This document shows, piece by piece, positions 16,375 to 24,755 of a stretch of DNA of 64,000 nucleotides. How positions within the stretch are numbered: the first letter of the stretch is position 1; each line of letters starts with the position of its first letter. This DNA is from Natronolimnohabitans innermongolicus JCM 12255. GTDB lineage: Archaea > Halobacteriota > Halobacteria > Halobacteriales > Natrialbaceae. Both the position numbers and the translations under genes were made by a program. The notes beneath the pieces were generated by a model. The model was given only the letters and a program-made list of their open reading frames with translations, was not told where the DNA came from and did no database searches. Location of the stretch: contig NZ_AOHZ01000031.1 of assembly GCF_000337215.1 (NCBI RefSeq), positions 1-64,000 of the forward strand, read 5' to 3'.

Positions 16375-17856
16375 ATGCGCGAGCACTTCGAACTCCGAGA
16401 CACCGACGCCGGCGGGCGAATCGGGGAACTCACCGTTCCGCGAGCGGGCGTCACCGTCGAGACGCCGGCGCTGTTGCCGGTGATCAACCCGAACCTCGAT
16501 ACGATCGCTCCCCGGCGGCTGGCCGAGGAGTTCGGCGCCGAGATCCTCATCACCAACTCCTACATCATCCACGGCACCGACGACGTCCGCGAGCGCGCCC
16601 TCGAGGACGGTCTCCACGAACTGCTCGAGTTCCCCGGCGCCATCATGACGGATTCCGGATCATTTCAGCTCTCCGAGTACGGCGACATCGACGTCACCAC
16701 CGAAGAGATCCTCGAGTTCCAGCGCGCGATCGGCTCCGACATCGCCACGCCGGTCGACATCCCGACGCCGCCGGACGTCTCCCGCGAGCGGGCGGAGCGG
16801 GAACTCGAGACGACTCAGGAGCGACTCGAACTCGCCGAAACCGTCGAGACGGGCGAGATGCTCGTCAGCGCGCCCGTCCAGGGTTCGACGTATCCGGACC
16901 TCCGCGAGGAGGCCGGCCGTCACGCCGACTCGACCGAACTCGACGTCTTCCCCGTCGGCGCGGTCGTCCCGTTGATGAACGACTACCGGTACGACGATAT
17001 GGTCGACGCCGTCGCCGGCGCCAAGCGCGGGCTGAGCGCCGACGCGCCGGTTCACCTCTTCGGCGCCGGCCACCCGATGATGTTCGCGCTGGGCGTCGCG
17101 ATGGGCTGCGATCTGTTCGATTCGGCCGCCTACGCGCTCTACGCGCGCGACGACCGCTACCTCACGGTTCGGGGGACCCGCAACCTCGAGGACCTCGAGT
17201 ACCTCCCGTGTTCGTGTCCCGTCTGTACGAGCCACTCGCCCGACGAGTTGCGTGCGCTGCCCGACGACGAACGCGAGACGGAACTCGGTGCGCACAACCT
17301 CCACGTCACCTTCGAGGAGATTCGCCGGATCAAACAGGCGATCCGCGCGGGCAACCTGCTCGAACTGGTCGAACAGCGCGCTCGCGCCCACCCGACGATG
17401 CTCGACGGCTACCGCACCCTGCTCGACCACGCCGCCCAACTCGAGCGCAGCGACCCCGTCTCGAAGGGCGCGTTCTTCTACACCTCCCACGAGAGCGCCC
17501 GTCGACCCGAAGTGTTGCGCCACCACCGGCGACTCGAGCGGCTGTCGGTTCCGGACTCGCTGTTTCTCACCGAAGGACAGCCGGCACGCGGCGACGAGTT
17601 CGACGACTCCTGGCGCGTCGAACCGCCGTTCGGACCGTTCCCGCGGGCGCTCTCGAAGAGCTATCCGCTCACCGCGGAAGTGCCGGCACGAACCGACAGG
17701 GCGGCACTCGAGGCGGCGGCCGACGGCGTCGCCCGCCTCGCCGAGGCGAATCCGGAGACGGATCTCACGCTTGGCCACCGTAGTTGGCCAGACGGGGTAC
17801 TCGAGCGACTCCCCGACGACGTGGCGCTGACCGACCTCTCGAGCGATCGGTCCTGA
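16375..17856 (+). CDS. tgtA: tRNA-guanine(15) transglycosylase
   Basis: A 493-residue enzyme that exchanges guanine-15 of tRNA for preQ0, the first tRNA-bound step of archaeosine synthesis. Seen: [13 protein letters not shown] with the active-site Asp93, [21 protein letters not shown] in the barrel, and the zinc site CSCPVC (Cys279, 281, 284) followed by TSHSPDEL. The C-terminal ~200 residues form the archaeal extension. ATG 16363 (MSGRMREHF) is an alternative start; MREHFELRD at 16375 matches the usual family beginning. arcS (27018) and the radical SAM partner (52614) lie elsewhere in the window. Confidence 0.94.
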   Translation: MREHFELRDTDAGGRIGELTVPRAGVTVETPALLPVINPNLDTIAPRRLAEEFGAEILITNSYIIHGTDDVRERALEDGLHELLEFPGAIMTDSGSFQLSEYGDIDVTTEEILEFQRAIGSDIATPVDIPTPPDVSRERAERELETTQERLELAETVETGEMLVSAPVQGSTYPDLREEAGRHADSTELDVFPVGAVVPLMNDYRYDDMVDAVAGAKRGLSADAPVHLFGAGHPMMFALGVAMGCDLFDSAAYALYARDDRYLTVRGTRNLEDLEYLPCSCPVCTSHSPDELRALPDDERETELGAHNLHVTFEEIRRIKQAIRAGNLLELVEQRARAHPTMLDGYRTLLDHAAQLERSDPVSKGAFFYTSHESARRPEVLRHHRRLERLSVPDSLFLTEGQPARGDEFDDSWRVEPPFGPFPRALSKSYPLTAEVPARTDRAALEAAADGVARLAEANPETDLTLGHRSWPDGVLERLPDDVALTDLSSDRS

Positions 17857-17900
17857 TTGTACAGTGAGTCGACAACCGCCCCACATCCGCCTCGCTCAGA

Positions 17901-18018
17901 CGCGTTCTAGAGACGGACCAGACGATATATTCCGGCTTACCGTCAGTACCATTAGTTGTGCGCGTTCTAGAGACGGACCAGACGGTATATTCCGGCGTGC
18001 CGTCAACCACTAGTTGTG
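17901..18018 (+). promoter_or_regulatory. Tandemly duplicated nosD promoter
   Basis: Two ~60-bp direct repeats, 17901-17960 and 17961-18018, start CGCGTTCTAGAGACGGACCA and differ at only a handful of positions. Each contains ACCAGACG, then TATATT (17926-17931 and 17986-17991), then TAGTTGTG. In the second copy the final GTG (18016) is the nosD start, 28-30 nt after the TATA box. In the first copy the equivalent GTG (17958) opens a different frame. A related sequence precedes nosL. Confidence 0.85.
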
Positions 18019-19953
18019 CCCGCTCTCTCCACGACCAGGATCGCGCTGGGCGCGTTCGTCGTCATCGTCCTCGGCGCCGCCGGACTGTTCGTCGTCGATG
18101 CTGGATCGACAGCACCCGATCCCGTTGCGTTCGACGACACGGTTCACAGCGGAATTACGCTCGAAGCCGAACGTGAACTCGACGACGACGTCGAGTTGCC
18201 CCAAGCGCAGGTGTTCTATTCGCAGTATCAGTACGTCGTCGGCTACTACGGCGTCGAGACGTTCGCCCACGATCAACAACAACCCGAACACGAACAGCGG
18301 TTCGGCCATCCGCTGACGGTGTACGTCACCGACTACAGCGGGACCGGCGTCGAACTGAACGACGACGGGTATCCGACGACGGACAGCGCTCCGGAGTGGA
18401 CCGACGCCGAAACGGCGTGGTACGTCCTCGAGAGCGACGCGGAGACGCCGGCCGGAACGACCGTCGTTCCGTTTACCGACCGCGACGACGCCGACGCGTT
18501 CGCCGACGAACACGGCGGCGACGTTCGCGACTGGGAGGCGGTGCTCGAAGCCACGTACGACCGCGACGATGCGGCGGTCGCACGCGACCGCGTCGACGGC
18601 CACCAAGCGGTCGCCGACGATCGAGTCGAACAGACGGCAGACCTCACGGAGCGACCGACGTCGATGGTCGTCGGTTCCGACGCAGAGACGATTCAAGAGG
18701 CGGTCGACGAAGCACCAGCCGAGACGACGATCCGCGTCCCGAACGGAACGTACGAAGAAACCGTCGAGATCGACCGACCGATGACGATCGCCGGCGACGG
18801 GGACGTGACGATCCGTGGCGACGGAAACAGCTCGGTCGTCACCGTCACCACCGAGCGCGTCGCGGTCCGAAACGTCGCGATCGACGGCGTCGGCGAGACG
18901 ACGAGAGGCGACGGCGACGTCGACATCGGTGTCGACGACGAGGAGTTCGGCTCGACGTTCATGCGAAACTACGTCAGCACTGACGCAGGAATCACGGCCT
19001 ACAACGCCGACGAACTGCTCGTTCAGGACGTCCACATCGACACTCCGGCGAGCGGAATCCTCGAGTACGGAACCGACGACGCCGCCGTTCGAAACGCGAC
19101 GGTCATCGGCCCGGACGACCCGTCGGACGGTCTCGGCGGCGTGTTGTTGCTCCAGTCCAACGGCGTGATCGAACACTCCACGTTCGACGGCACACCCAAC
19201 GGCGTGTACCTGTTCCGGTCGCCGACGACGGTCGTCCGATCGAACACGGTTACGAACAACCAGCTAGGTATCCACCTGATGCACACGGACGATTCGCTTC
19301 TCGCGGACAACGAGGTACACGGCCAGGCCAACACCGGCGTGTACATCATGACGGGACCGGAGCGAAACGCGATCGTCGGAAACACGATTCGAGACACCGA
19401 CACCGGCCTCACTCCGGGCGGCAGCGACACCTACGTCGCGGACAACCGCATCGCGAACACGAGCGTCGGTCTTCGCATCGATACGGCCTCGTCGATCTAC
19501 GAGGGGAACGTCATCGTCGGCAACGAGGTCGGAGCGGACGTGACCGGGATGTTACCGACGAACCGCGTCATCGGGAACGACTTCGTCGGGAACGGCGAAC
19601 ACGCGACAACCGCCACCGGACCGCTGCGAATCTGGAGCGACGAGGGAGAAGGAAACTACTGGCAGGGCGCTGCTGGCGTCGCCAGCGGCGACTACGCCGA
19701 TCGATCGTACACCCCGACGGACGACGTCGACAAGCGACTCCACACGACCGACGGAACGCCGACGCTCGTTCGGGCGCCGGCCCTCGGCGCCCTCGCCGGA
19801 CTCGAGGGAACGGTCCCCGGAATGCGGACCGGCAGTATCGCCGACAACTACCCGGCCTGTGAACCGATCAACGCGGACCGACTCGAAGCGACCGGCTGGG
19901 ACGACCAAGCATGGACGTGCTACGAAACGACGCGCACACCGACCGATGACTGA
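18016..19953 (+). CDS. nosD: NosD copper-maturation protein with N-terminal NosL-like domain
   Basis: A 645-residue protein. A signal anchor (residues 8-28) is followed by a domain resembling the downstream NosL: VYVTDYS (102-108) and VPFTDRDDADAFADEHGGD (151-169) match NosL IYLTDYS and IPFGDGDDADAFADEYGGD. The NosL copper ligands (CxxCxM and the later cysteines) are missing here. From about residue 215 the NosD/CASH beta-helix begins (TIQEAVDEAPAETTIRVPNGTY), with repeated NxI/VxxN turns to about 570. NosD works with NosFY outside the membrane to mature nitrous oxide reductase. The GTG start is fixed by the promoter spacing. Confidence 0.9.
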   Translation: MPALSTTRIALGAFVVIVLGAAGLFVVDAGSTAPDPVAFDDTVHSGITLEAERELDDDVELPQAQVFYSQYQYVVGYYGVETFAHDQQQPEHEQRFGHPLTVYVTDYSGTGVELNDDGYPTTDSAPEWTDAETAWYVLESDAETPAGTTVVPFTDRDDADAFADEHGGDVRDWEAVLEATYDRDDAAVARDRVDGHQAVADDRVEQTADLTERPTSMVVGSDAETIQEAVDEAPAETTIRVPNGTYEETVEIDRPMTIAGDGDVTIRGDGNSSVVTVTTERVAVRNVAIDGVGETTRGDGDVDIGVDDEEFGSTFMRNYVSTDAGITAYNADELLVQDVHIDTPASGILEYGTDDAAVRNATVIGPDDPSDGLGGVLLLQSNGVIEHSTFDGTPNGVYLFRSPTTVVRSNTVTNNQLGIHLMHTDDSLLADNEVHGQANTGVYIMTGPERNAIVGNTIRDTDTGLTPGGSDTYVADNRIANTSVGLRIDTASSIYEGNVIVGNEVGADVTGMLPTNRVIGNDFVGNGEHATTATGPLRIWSDEGEGNYWQGAAGVASGDYADRSYTPTDDVDKRLHTTDGTPTLVRAPALGALAGLEGTVPGMRTGSIADNYPACEPINADRLEATGWDDQAWTCYETTRTPTDD

Positions 19954-20680
19954 GACACAACCGATACTCGAGGCGACGGGAATCGATCACGATTACGGGA
20001 CGGTCTCCGTCCTCCAGGACATTTCACTGACGGTTCCGCGGGGGAGCGTAACGGCGATCATCGGCCCGAACGGGGCCGGCAAGACGACGCTGATTCGCGC
20101 ACTCGCGGGACTCCACGAACCGACCGAAGGAGAGATCACGTACCACGGGCCCGAGACGGCCAGGCAGATCGGCTATTTGCCCCAACACCCCGCGTTTCGA
20201 CCCGGGTTCACGTGCCGCGAGACGCTCCAGTTCTACGCGTCGCTCGTCGGCGACGACGACGCCGCGATGGAGAAACTCGCTCGCGTCGGTCTCGAAGATG
20301 CGGCCGACCGGAACGTCGAAGCGCTCTCCGGCGGGATGACGCGACTGCTCGGAGTCGCCCAGGCGACGATCGGCGACCCGCCGATAATCGTCCTCGACGA
20401 ACCCGGAAGCGGTCTCGACCCGGGGATGAGCATGCACGTCTTCGACGTCGCGTCTGCGCTCGCCGACGAGGGGGTTTCGATTCTACTGACGTCTCACGAC
20501 CTCGAGTTAGTCGAGCGCATCGCCGACGAAGTGTTCGTGTTGTCCGACGGCCAGTTCGTCCAGCACGGATCGACGGCCGAACTCCGGGCGCGCTTCAACG
20601 CCGACTCGCTGTGGTCGGTCTACGAAAACGCGATCGAAGGCGACCTCGATACCGTCCGCGTTCAGGGTGAGCACGCATGA
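19946..20680 (+). CDS. nosF: ABC transporter ATP-binding protein NosF
   Basis: A 244-residue ATPase: Walker A GPNGAGKTT, signature LSGGMTR, Walker B IIVLDEPGSGLDPG, and the switch His in LTSHDLELV. Together with NosY and NosD it forms the transporter complex that supplies sulfur or a maturation factor for the copper sites of nitrous oxide reductase. Its ATG overlaps the nosD stop by 8 nt and its end overlaps nosY by 4 nt, so the three genes form one operon. Confidence 0.92.
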   Translation: MTETQPILEATGIDHDYGTVSVLQDISLTVPRGSVTAIIGPNGAGKTTLIRALAGLHEPTEGEITYHGPETARQIGYLPQHPAFRPGFTCRETLQFYASLVGDDDAAMEKLARVGLEDAADRNVEALSGGMTRLLGVAQATIGDPPIIVLDEPGSGLDPGMSMHVFDVASALADEGVSILLTSHDLELVERIADEVFVLSDGQFVQHGSTAELRARFNADSLWSVYENAIEGDLDTVRVQGEHA

Positions 20681-21555
20681 GTGACGAACTCTCGACGTCG
20701 AGTCGATCGACACCGGTACAGGAAGCCGAGACGCGGACAGCGCCGGATTCGAGACACCGCCTCAAAACGATCGTCGGGCGGGAACTGCGGACGGTCGTTC
20801 GAACGCGGACGTTTTTCGTGCTGGCGCTGGCGTTCGCCGCCGTCGTCCTCGGGATCGCCGCGGTCGGAGAGAGCATCCAGGCGGGCTACGTGCCGACGCT
20901 CGTCGACCTCCTCACGCCGCTCGAGTTGCTCGTTCCCGTACTCGCCGTCGCGTTCGGCTATCGCGCGATCCTCGGCGACGAGCAGCGAGGCGAACTCGAC
21001 GTCCTCGAGACGTACCCCGTTTCGAGCCGCGAACTCGTCCTCGGGGTCTATCTGGGTCGCGCGATCGGACTCGTCGTCACGGTTGTCGTGCCGCTTGCGA
21101 TCGTCGCGGTCGCGGTCGCCGTGACCGAAGGCAGTTGGCTGTCCATCTACGCGACACACTCCGGAGCCGATTCTCCGGTGCTGTTCGGCCGGTTCGTCGT
21201 GCTAACGGCGTTGTTCGCGCTCTCGGTCCTCGCGGTCGCGATCGCGATTTCGTCGGTCGTCAGCGGGACCCGCAGCGCGCTCGCGCTCGCCGTCGTCGCC
21301 CTCGTAGTCTTGCTCGTCGGGATCGATCTGGCGATCGCGTACGGCTTCTCGATCGGCGTTATCGGCGACTCGGAACTCGTCTACACACTCGCGGTCAGTC
21401 CGCTCAGTGCGTTTCGCGGCCTCGTCTTCGAAAGCGCCGTCGTCGTCGCTTCCGGCACCGGGCCGGACGTCGCCGCGCCACTCTCGAGTCTGGTGAGTCT
21501 CGTGGGCTGGACGGTCGGATCGCTCGCCCTCGCGACGTGGGCGCTGGATCGGTAG
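20677..21555 (+). CDS. nosY: ABC-2 type permease NosY
   Basis: A 292-residue membrane protein. A cytoplasmic start with TIVGRELRTVVRTRTFFVLALAFAAVVLGI is followed by about six hydrophobic segments. The loop GDEQRGELDVLETYPVSSRELVLGVYLGRAIGL is typical of ABC-2 permeases. It is the membrane partner of NosF. The start ATGA overlaps the nosF stop. No gene follows on this strand; nosL converges about 145 nt downstream. Confidence 0.9.
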   Translation: MSDELSTSSRSTPVQEAETRTAPDSRHRLKTIVGRELRTVVRTRTFFVLALAFAAVVLGIAAVGESIQAGYVPTLVDLLTPLELLVPVLAVAFGYRAILGDEQRGELDVLETYPVSSRELVLGVYLGRAIGLVVTVVVPLAIVAVAVAVTEGSWLSIYATHSGADSPVLFGRFVVLTALFALSVLAVAIAISSVVSGTRSALALAVVALVVLLVGIDLAIAYGFSIGVIGDSELVYTLAVSPLSAFRGLVFESAVVVASGTGPDVAAPLSSLVSLVGWTVGSLALATWALDR

Positions 21556-21700
21556 TGATCAGACCCAGTCGCGGCGACGAACCGGGATGGCAGAGAACGG
21601 AATCGTCGCTCGAATCTGTCCGATAGTGAGCGACTGATTATTGGGGTAAAACGGGAGCCGAGCCGAAATCAAGTTGGAACTGAACGGACCGGAGAGTCGG

Positions 21701-22300
21701 TTAACTCTGCATCAACGACATCACCAGTTCCTGTGTAATGTCGTCGTGTTCTTCCCTGTCGCCGCCGTACTCGTCGGCGAACGCGTCGGCGTCGTCGCCG
21801 TCACCGAATGGAATAATCGACGCACCCATCGCGCCTTCGACATCGCTATCGACCACCATCGTGAGCCCCGTCGCATCTTCGAACGCGTCGGCCTCGAGGT
21901 GGCGGCTGATGACGAGCGAGTCGTCGCCTTGCTCGACCGTCTCGTCGACGGCCGAGTAGTCGGTCAGGTAGATCACGTCGGGTTCAGCGTCGTCTTCGTT
22001 GGTGAACGTGAACGCGTACGCACAGAGCGAACTGCAGAACAGCGCCGGTCGATCCTCGATTTCGACGTCCGACGGGTCCTCGTAGTGAGCCTGTCCGGCG
22101 GGTCCGGGATGGTCGACGATACGCATCGAACACTGGTCGCAGTCCTGGTCGTCCTCGATTTCGATCGCTTCGGGGACGTCCTCGTCGTCGCCGTCGAGAC
22201 ACCCCGCGATCGCGCCGAGGGAAACGGTTGCGACGCCGCCGAGGACGACTCGACGGGAAACGAGCGATTCGGGAACGGTCGATGAAGTCGACTGGTCCAT
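21701..22300 (-). CDS. nosL: NosL copper-binding lipoprotein
   Basis: A 199-residue lipoprotein. SRR (15-17) and SLGAIAGC give a Tat-lipoprotein signal with Cys34. The copper site motif is CDQCSM (Cys54, Cys57, Met59), and FCSSLC adds Cys89 and Cys93. NosL delivers Cu(I) to apo-NosZ. The sequences IYLTDYS (110-116) and IIPFGDGDDADAFADEYGGD (162-181) are also found in the N-terminal domain of NosD in this window. It is convergent with nosDFY but has a matching promoter. No nosZ is present in the window. Confidence 0.92.
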   Translation of the reverse strand: MDQSTSSTVPESLVSRRVVLGGVATVSLGAIAGCLDGDDEDVPEAIEIEDDQDCDQCSMRIVDHPGPAGQAHYEDPSDVEIEDRPALFCSSLCAYAFTFTNEDDAEPDVIYLTDYSAVDETVEQGDDSLVISRHLEADAFEDATGLTMVVDSDVEGAMGASIIPFGDGDDADAFADEYGGDREEHDDITQELVMSLMQS

Positions 22301-22309
22301 ATGTACTAG

Positions 22310-22353
22310 TGGGCGGTCGACAATATACTCGGTCTGGTACAGTTCACGAACGC
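22310..22353 (-). promoter_or_regulatory. nosL promoter, related to the nosD promoter
   Basis: On the minus strand the order is GCGTTC, then GTACCAGAC, then GTATATT (22320-22327), then ACTAGT, then ATG 22300. The same four blocks in the same order, with similar spacing, make up both copies of the nosD promoter. TATA to ATG is about 24-27 nt, so the transcript is probably leaderless. Confidence 0.75.
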
Positions 22354-22421
22354 TCGGAGTGAACGGACGCGTACGTGGCCCATCGTGCAGCGACCGTACC
22401 GACCCGCCGAAAAGTAAACAA

Positions 22422-22443
22422 CCTCGGGCGCGGTGGCCCGAGG
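22422..22443. repeat. Right-end hairpin of the IS605-type element
   Basis: CCTCGGGC (22422-22429), six-base loop, GCCCGAGG (22436-22443): a perfect 8-bp stem just beyond the tnpB 3' end. This is where the end-recognition hairpin and the guide-RNA scaffold are expected. Confidence 0.7.
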
Positions 22444-22457
22444 CTTTTCTAATTCCC

Positions 22458-23762
22458 TCAGCCGTGCGCTAGCACTCCCTGCTCGGCAAGCGAGCGGGAT
22501 GAGGTTGGGCGGCTTACACGCCCCGACCCGGACAAACGCACCAACCGAACCTGAGGTTGGGTTTTGTGAGTCCGGTAATTCGATTCGTTACCGTCAAGCT
22601 TCGCCTTCTCGCGCCACGCGATGTTCACCGACGCATTCCGGTCAGCGTGGTCTTGCACCACATCACACTCGTCGTTCGTACACCGAAACCGCCGCCCCTG
22701 CCGACTGCCACGTTCACCACAGCACGAACACGTCTTCGAGTTGTAGTACGCGTCTACCGTATCCGTAGGAATCTCTCGCCACGTCGCCTTGTACGAGACG
22801 AACTTCTCGAACTTGTGGAACGGCAGTTTGTGCAACCGACGGTTCATATACGATCCATACTTAATTTCGTCGCGGATACCGCTCATATTCTCGAACACGA
22901 TAACCGGGTTCGAGAACTGCTCTGCAAACTCCACGACAGCACGGGAAAGCCGATGCAACACCCACTCGGTGAACCGCTCCTCCTTGTCACCGAGTCTGTG
23001 GTGGATGCTCGTTTTGCCGTGTTCTTGACAGCGAGTGGTGATAGTGTGGTAGCGTTGGCGTTCCTGCTTGACTCGTCCGTAGTCGAGGACGAGTGTCCCT
23101 TTCGTCTGCATCGTGTCGCGGTCGAGGGCGGTGAAAGCAACGTTGCGCTCGTTGATGTCCACGCCAATCACAGTATCGGCGGTGTCAGGTTCGGGGACGT
23201 CGAACTCGCGTGTGACCGTGACGTGTAGGTAGTACACGCCATCGCGGTACAGGAGTTCGGCCTGCCCAATATCCACTTCTTCAGACGTGAGGGCGTCTCG
23301 CAGTTCGTCCATTGCGTCCGGTTCGCCGCGCAGGTGTCCTTTCACCTTCTTGTAGGGTTTCGGGCTGATGCGGAACTGGACGCGGTTCGTGTCGTCATCT
23401 ACGGTGAGGCGGTACCCTTCTGTGTGCGCCATCACAAGCGGATACGCACCAGATTTGTCCGTACTCGGCGGAGTCGGCTTCCCTCCGTCAGGCTCGTCTT
23501 GGTTCTCCCACCAGTCTTTGAGTGATTGGTAGGAGTCCCATGTTTGGAGGGCTTTGCCGACGACCGCGCACTTGTTGTTCCGTAGGAAGTCGTCGCGGTC
23601 AACCTCCTTCTGTATCTCGGTGCGATTGTACCCTTGTTGTTTGAGGCGGATGGTTTGGTTGAATATTTCGCGTGAGGCGAGGCGGGCATTGTGAAGCCAC
23701 GATCGTTCACCAGACGCTATGTGGAGGCGCGTCCGGATCGTCTTCGTGGCTTCTTCACCCAT
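22458..23762 (-). CDS. tnpB: TnpB RNA-guided endonuclease
   Basis: A 434-residue TnpB of a subgroup different from the one at 3936. RuvC residues are all present: Asp202 in GVDINERNVAF, Glu291 in VFENMSGIRDE and Asp374 in DHADRNASVNI. The zinc ribbon uses Cys345/348 and Cys361/366. The N-terminal domain has RSWLHNARLASREIFNQTIRL. It should act as an RNA-guided nuclease that cuts the empty donor site and helps retain the element. The low similarity between the two TnpBs shows two separate insertion histories. Confidence 0.92.
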   Translation of the reverse strand: MGEEATKTIRTRLHIASGERSWLHNARLASREIFNQTIRLKQQGYNRTEIQKEVDRDDFLRNNKCAVVGKALQTWDSYQSLKDWWENQDEPDGGKPTPPSTDKSGAYPLVMAHTEGYRLTVDDDTNRVQFRISPKPYKKVKGHLRGEPDAMDELRDALTSEEVDIGQAELLYRDGVYYLHVTVTREFDVPEPDTADTVIGVDINERNVAFTALDRDTMQTKGTLVLDYGRVKQERQRYHTITTRCQEHGKTSIHHRLGDKEERFTEWVLHRLSRAVVEFAEQFSNPVIVFENMSGIRDEIKYGSYMNRRLHKLPFHKFEKFVSYKATWREIPTDTVDAYYNSKTCSCCGERGSRQGRRFRCTNDECDVVQDHADRNASVNIAWREKAKLDGNESNYRTHKTQPQVRLVRLSGSGRVSRPTSSRSLAEQGVLAHG

Positions 23763-23806
23763 GCTTTGACACTCGTTCTAACTCATCATAAATATAGGGA
23801 TTAGGG

Positions 23807-24214
23807 ATGGAAGAGTACCGCAGTCATGCACATTCGGTTAGTTCCTGTAAGTGTTATTTTGTCTGGTGTCCCAAGTACCGCCACCCGATTCTCAACGTGG
23901 TTGAAGACGATGTGCGAGAGTTGTTTGGTGAGACCTCCGACCACTTCGGGCATAAAATTCTGGCGTTGGAGATTGCAGACGACCACGTACACCTGTTCGT
24001 CCAGTGCGACCCAAAACACAGTCCAGCCGACCTCGCCCGGCAGTTCAAGTCGTACTCGGGTAAGCACTTGCTGGAGCGGTATCCCGAGATTCGGGAGTCG
24101 TATTTCTGGGGCGGTGGATTCTGGAAGGTTGGGTACTACGTGGGAACGACAGGTGCGGTATCGGAGGAAGTGGTTGAGCGGTATACAGAAGAGACGGAAC
24201 ACGCGCTGGAGTGA
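23807..24214 (+). CDS. tnpA: IS200/IS605 Y1 transposase TnpA
   Basis: A 135-residue HUH single-strand transposase. The metal-binding HUH motif is His60-Val-His62 (ADDHVHLFVQ), and the catalytic tyrosine lies in WKVGYYVGTTG (Tyr110 or 111). The length equals that of the family, and the open frame is intact, so the element may be autonomous. TnpA excises and inserts the element as single-stranded circles by recognising the subterminal hairpins. It could also mobilise the solo-tnpB element at 3829-5187 if its ends are recognised. Confidence 0.93.
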   Translation: MEEYRSHAHSVSSCKCYFVWCPKYRHPILNVVEDDVRELFGETSDHFGHKILALEIADDHVHLFVQCDPKHSPADLARQFKSYSGKHLLERYPEIRESYFWGGGFWKVGYYVGTTGAVSEEVVERYTEETEHALE

Positions 24215-24224
24215 CGCGCTTCAC

Positions 24225-24296
24225 CCCCGCCCACGGTGTTGACGCAAATCGAAGATTTGCGAAAGCCGAAAACCGCAGGTTTTCGGAAGGGCGGGG
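24225..24296 (+). repeat. Three-way-junction structure at the tnpA end
   Basis: An outer stem CCCCGCCC (24225-24232)/GGGCGGGG (24289-24296) encloses two perfect hairpins, CGCAAATC-GAA-GATTTGCG (24243-24261) and CCGAAAACC-GCA-GGTTTTCGG (24266-24286). This is more elaborate than a simple IS hairpin. It could be the left-end recognition structure or a structured RNA at the end of the tnpA transcript. Confidence 0.7.
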
Positions 24297-24315
24297 AACT
24301 CGCGCTGTTTTTCGT

Positions 24316-24645
24316 TTAGACGTCGATTCGAGCACCGTCGCGTGACTCGGTGCGAGCGCCCGTCGATTCAGAGACCGACGTTCCGTCGACCGTCAGCTCG
24401 AGCGTCTCGTCTCGCTCGACGACGATCTCGTGTCCGGCGTAGACGAACTCCAGTCGTCCGCATCGCGGACCGGCGGTCCGGGTCGGTTCGAACAGCGAAT
24501 CGAGCGCGTCGGGCTCGATCCACTCGTACAGCGGCGGCAGGTCGGTCGGTTCGACGCCGCGTTTCGTCGCGACGGCCGTGACGACGGCGACGCTGACGTC
24601 TCCGTCGGGGCTGTCGGTGGTCGAACCGATAGATGAATTACTCAC
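24316..24645 (-). CDS. HalOD1 output-domain protein
   Basis: A 109-residue protein starting at GTG 24645 (MSNSSIGSTTDS), which lies about 25 nt after a TATA-like TTTTAT. The single HalOD1 domain is seen in SVAVVTAVATKRGVEPTDLPPLYEWIEPDALDSLFEP...GRLEFVYAGHEIVVERD. HalOD1 (halobacterial output domain 1) occurs alone or attached to receiver domains and is thought to be a signalling output; its molecular role is unknown. Two further HalOD1 genes lie at 52177 and 61269, but this one lacks the HTH_10 neighbour those have. It is convergent with tnpA. Confidence 0.85.
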   Translation of the reverse strand: MSNSSIGSTTDSPDGDVSVAVVTAVATKRGVEPTDLPPLYEWIEPDALDSLFEPTRTAGPRCGRLEFVYAGHEIVVERDETLELTVDGTSVSESTGARTESRDGARIDV

Positions 24646-24755
24646 ACTAGACGCCAACGGTCGAGCACATAAAAGGGTAGCGGCAAATGCAGCTTCGGCG
24701 AAGTAAAGCAGTTATTTATTTCGGTTTCCGAAATGAACTTCGTCTTTAGTGACGT

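Larger units (their letters stand above)
22422..24296. mobile_element. IS605-type insertion sequence, divergent tnpA and tnpB
   Basis: About 1.9 kb. tnpB (minus) and tnpA (plus) diverge from a 44-nt AT-rich gap, as in IS605 itself. The tnpB-side end has the hairpin CCTCGGGC/GCCCGAGG at 22422-22443. The tnpA-side end has a multi-stem structure at 24225-24296. Exact tips and target sequence cannot be set from one copy. It sits between nosL and a HalOD1 gene, within about 70 nt of the nosL promoter. Confidence 0.82.
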
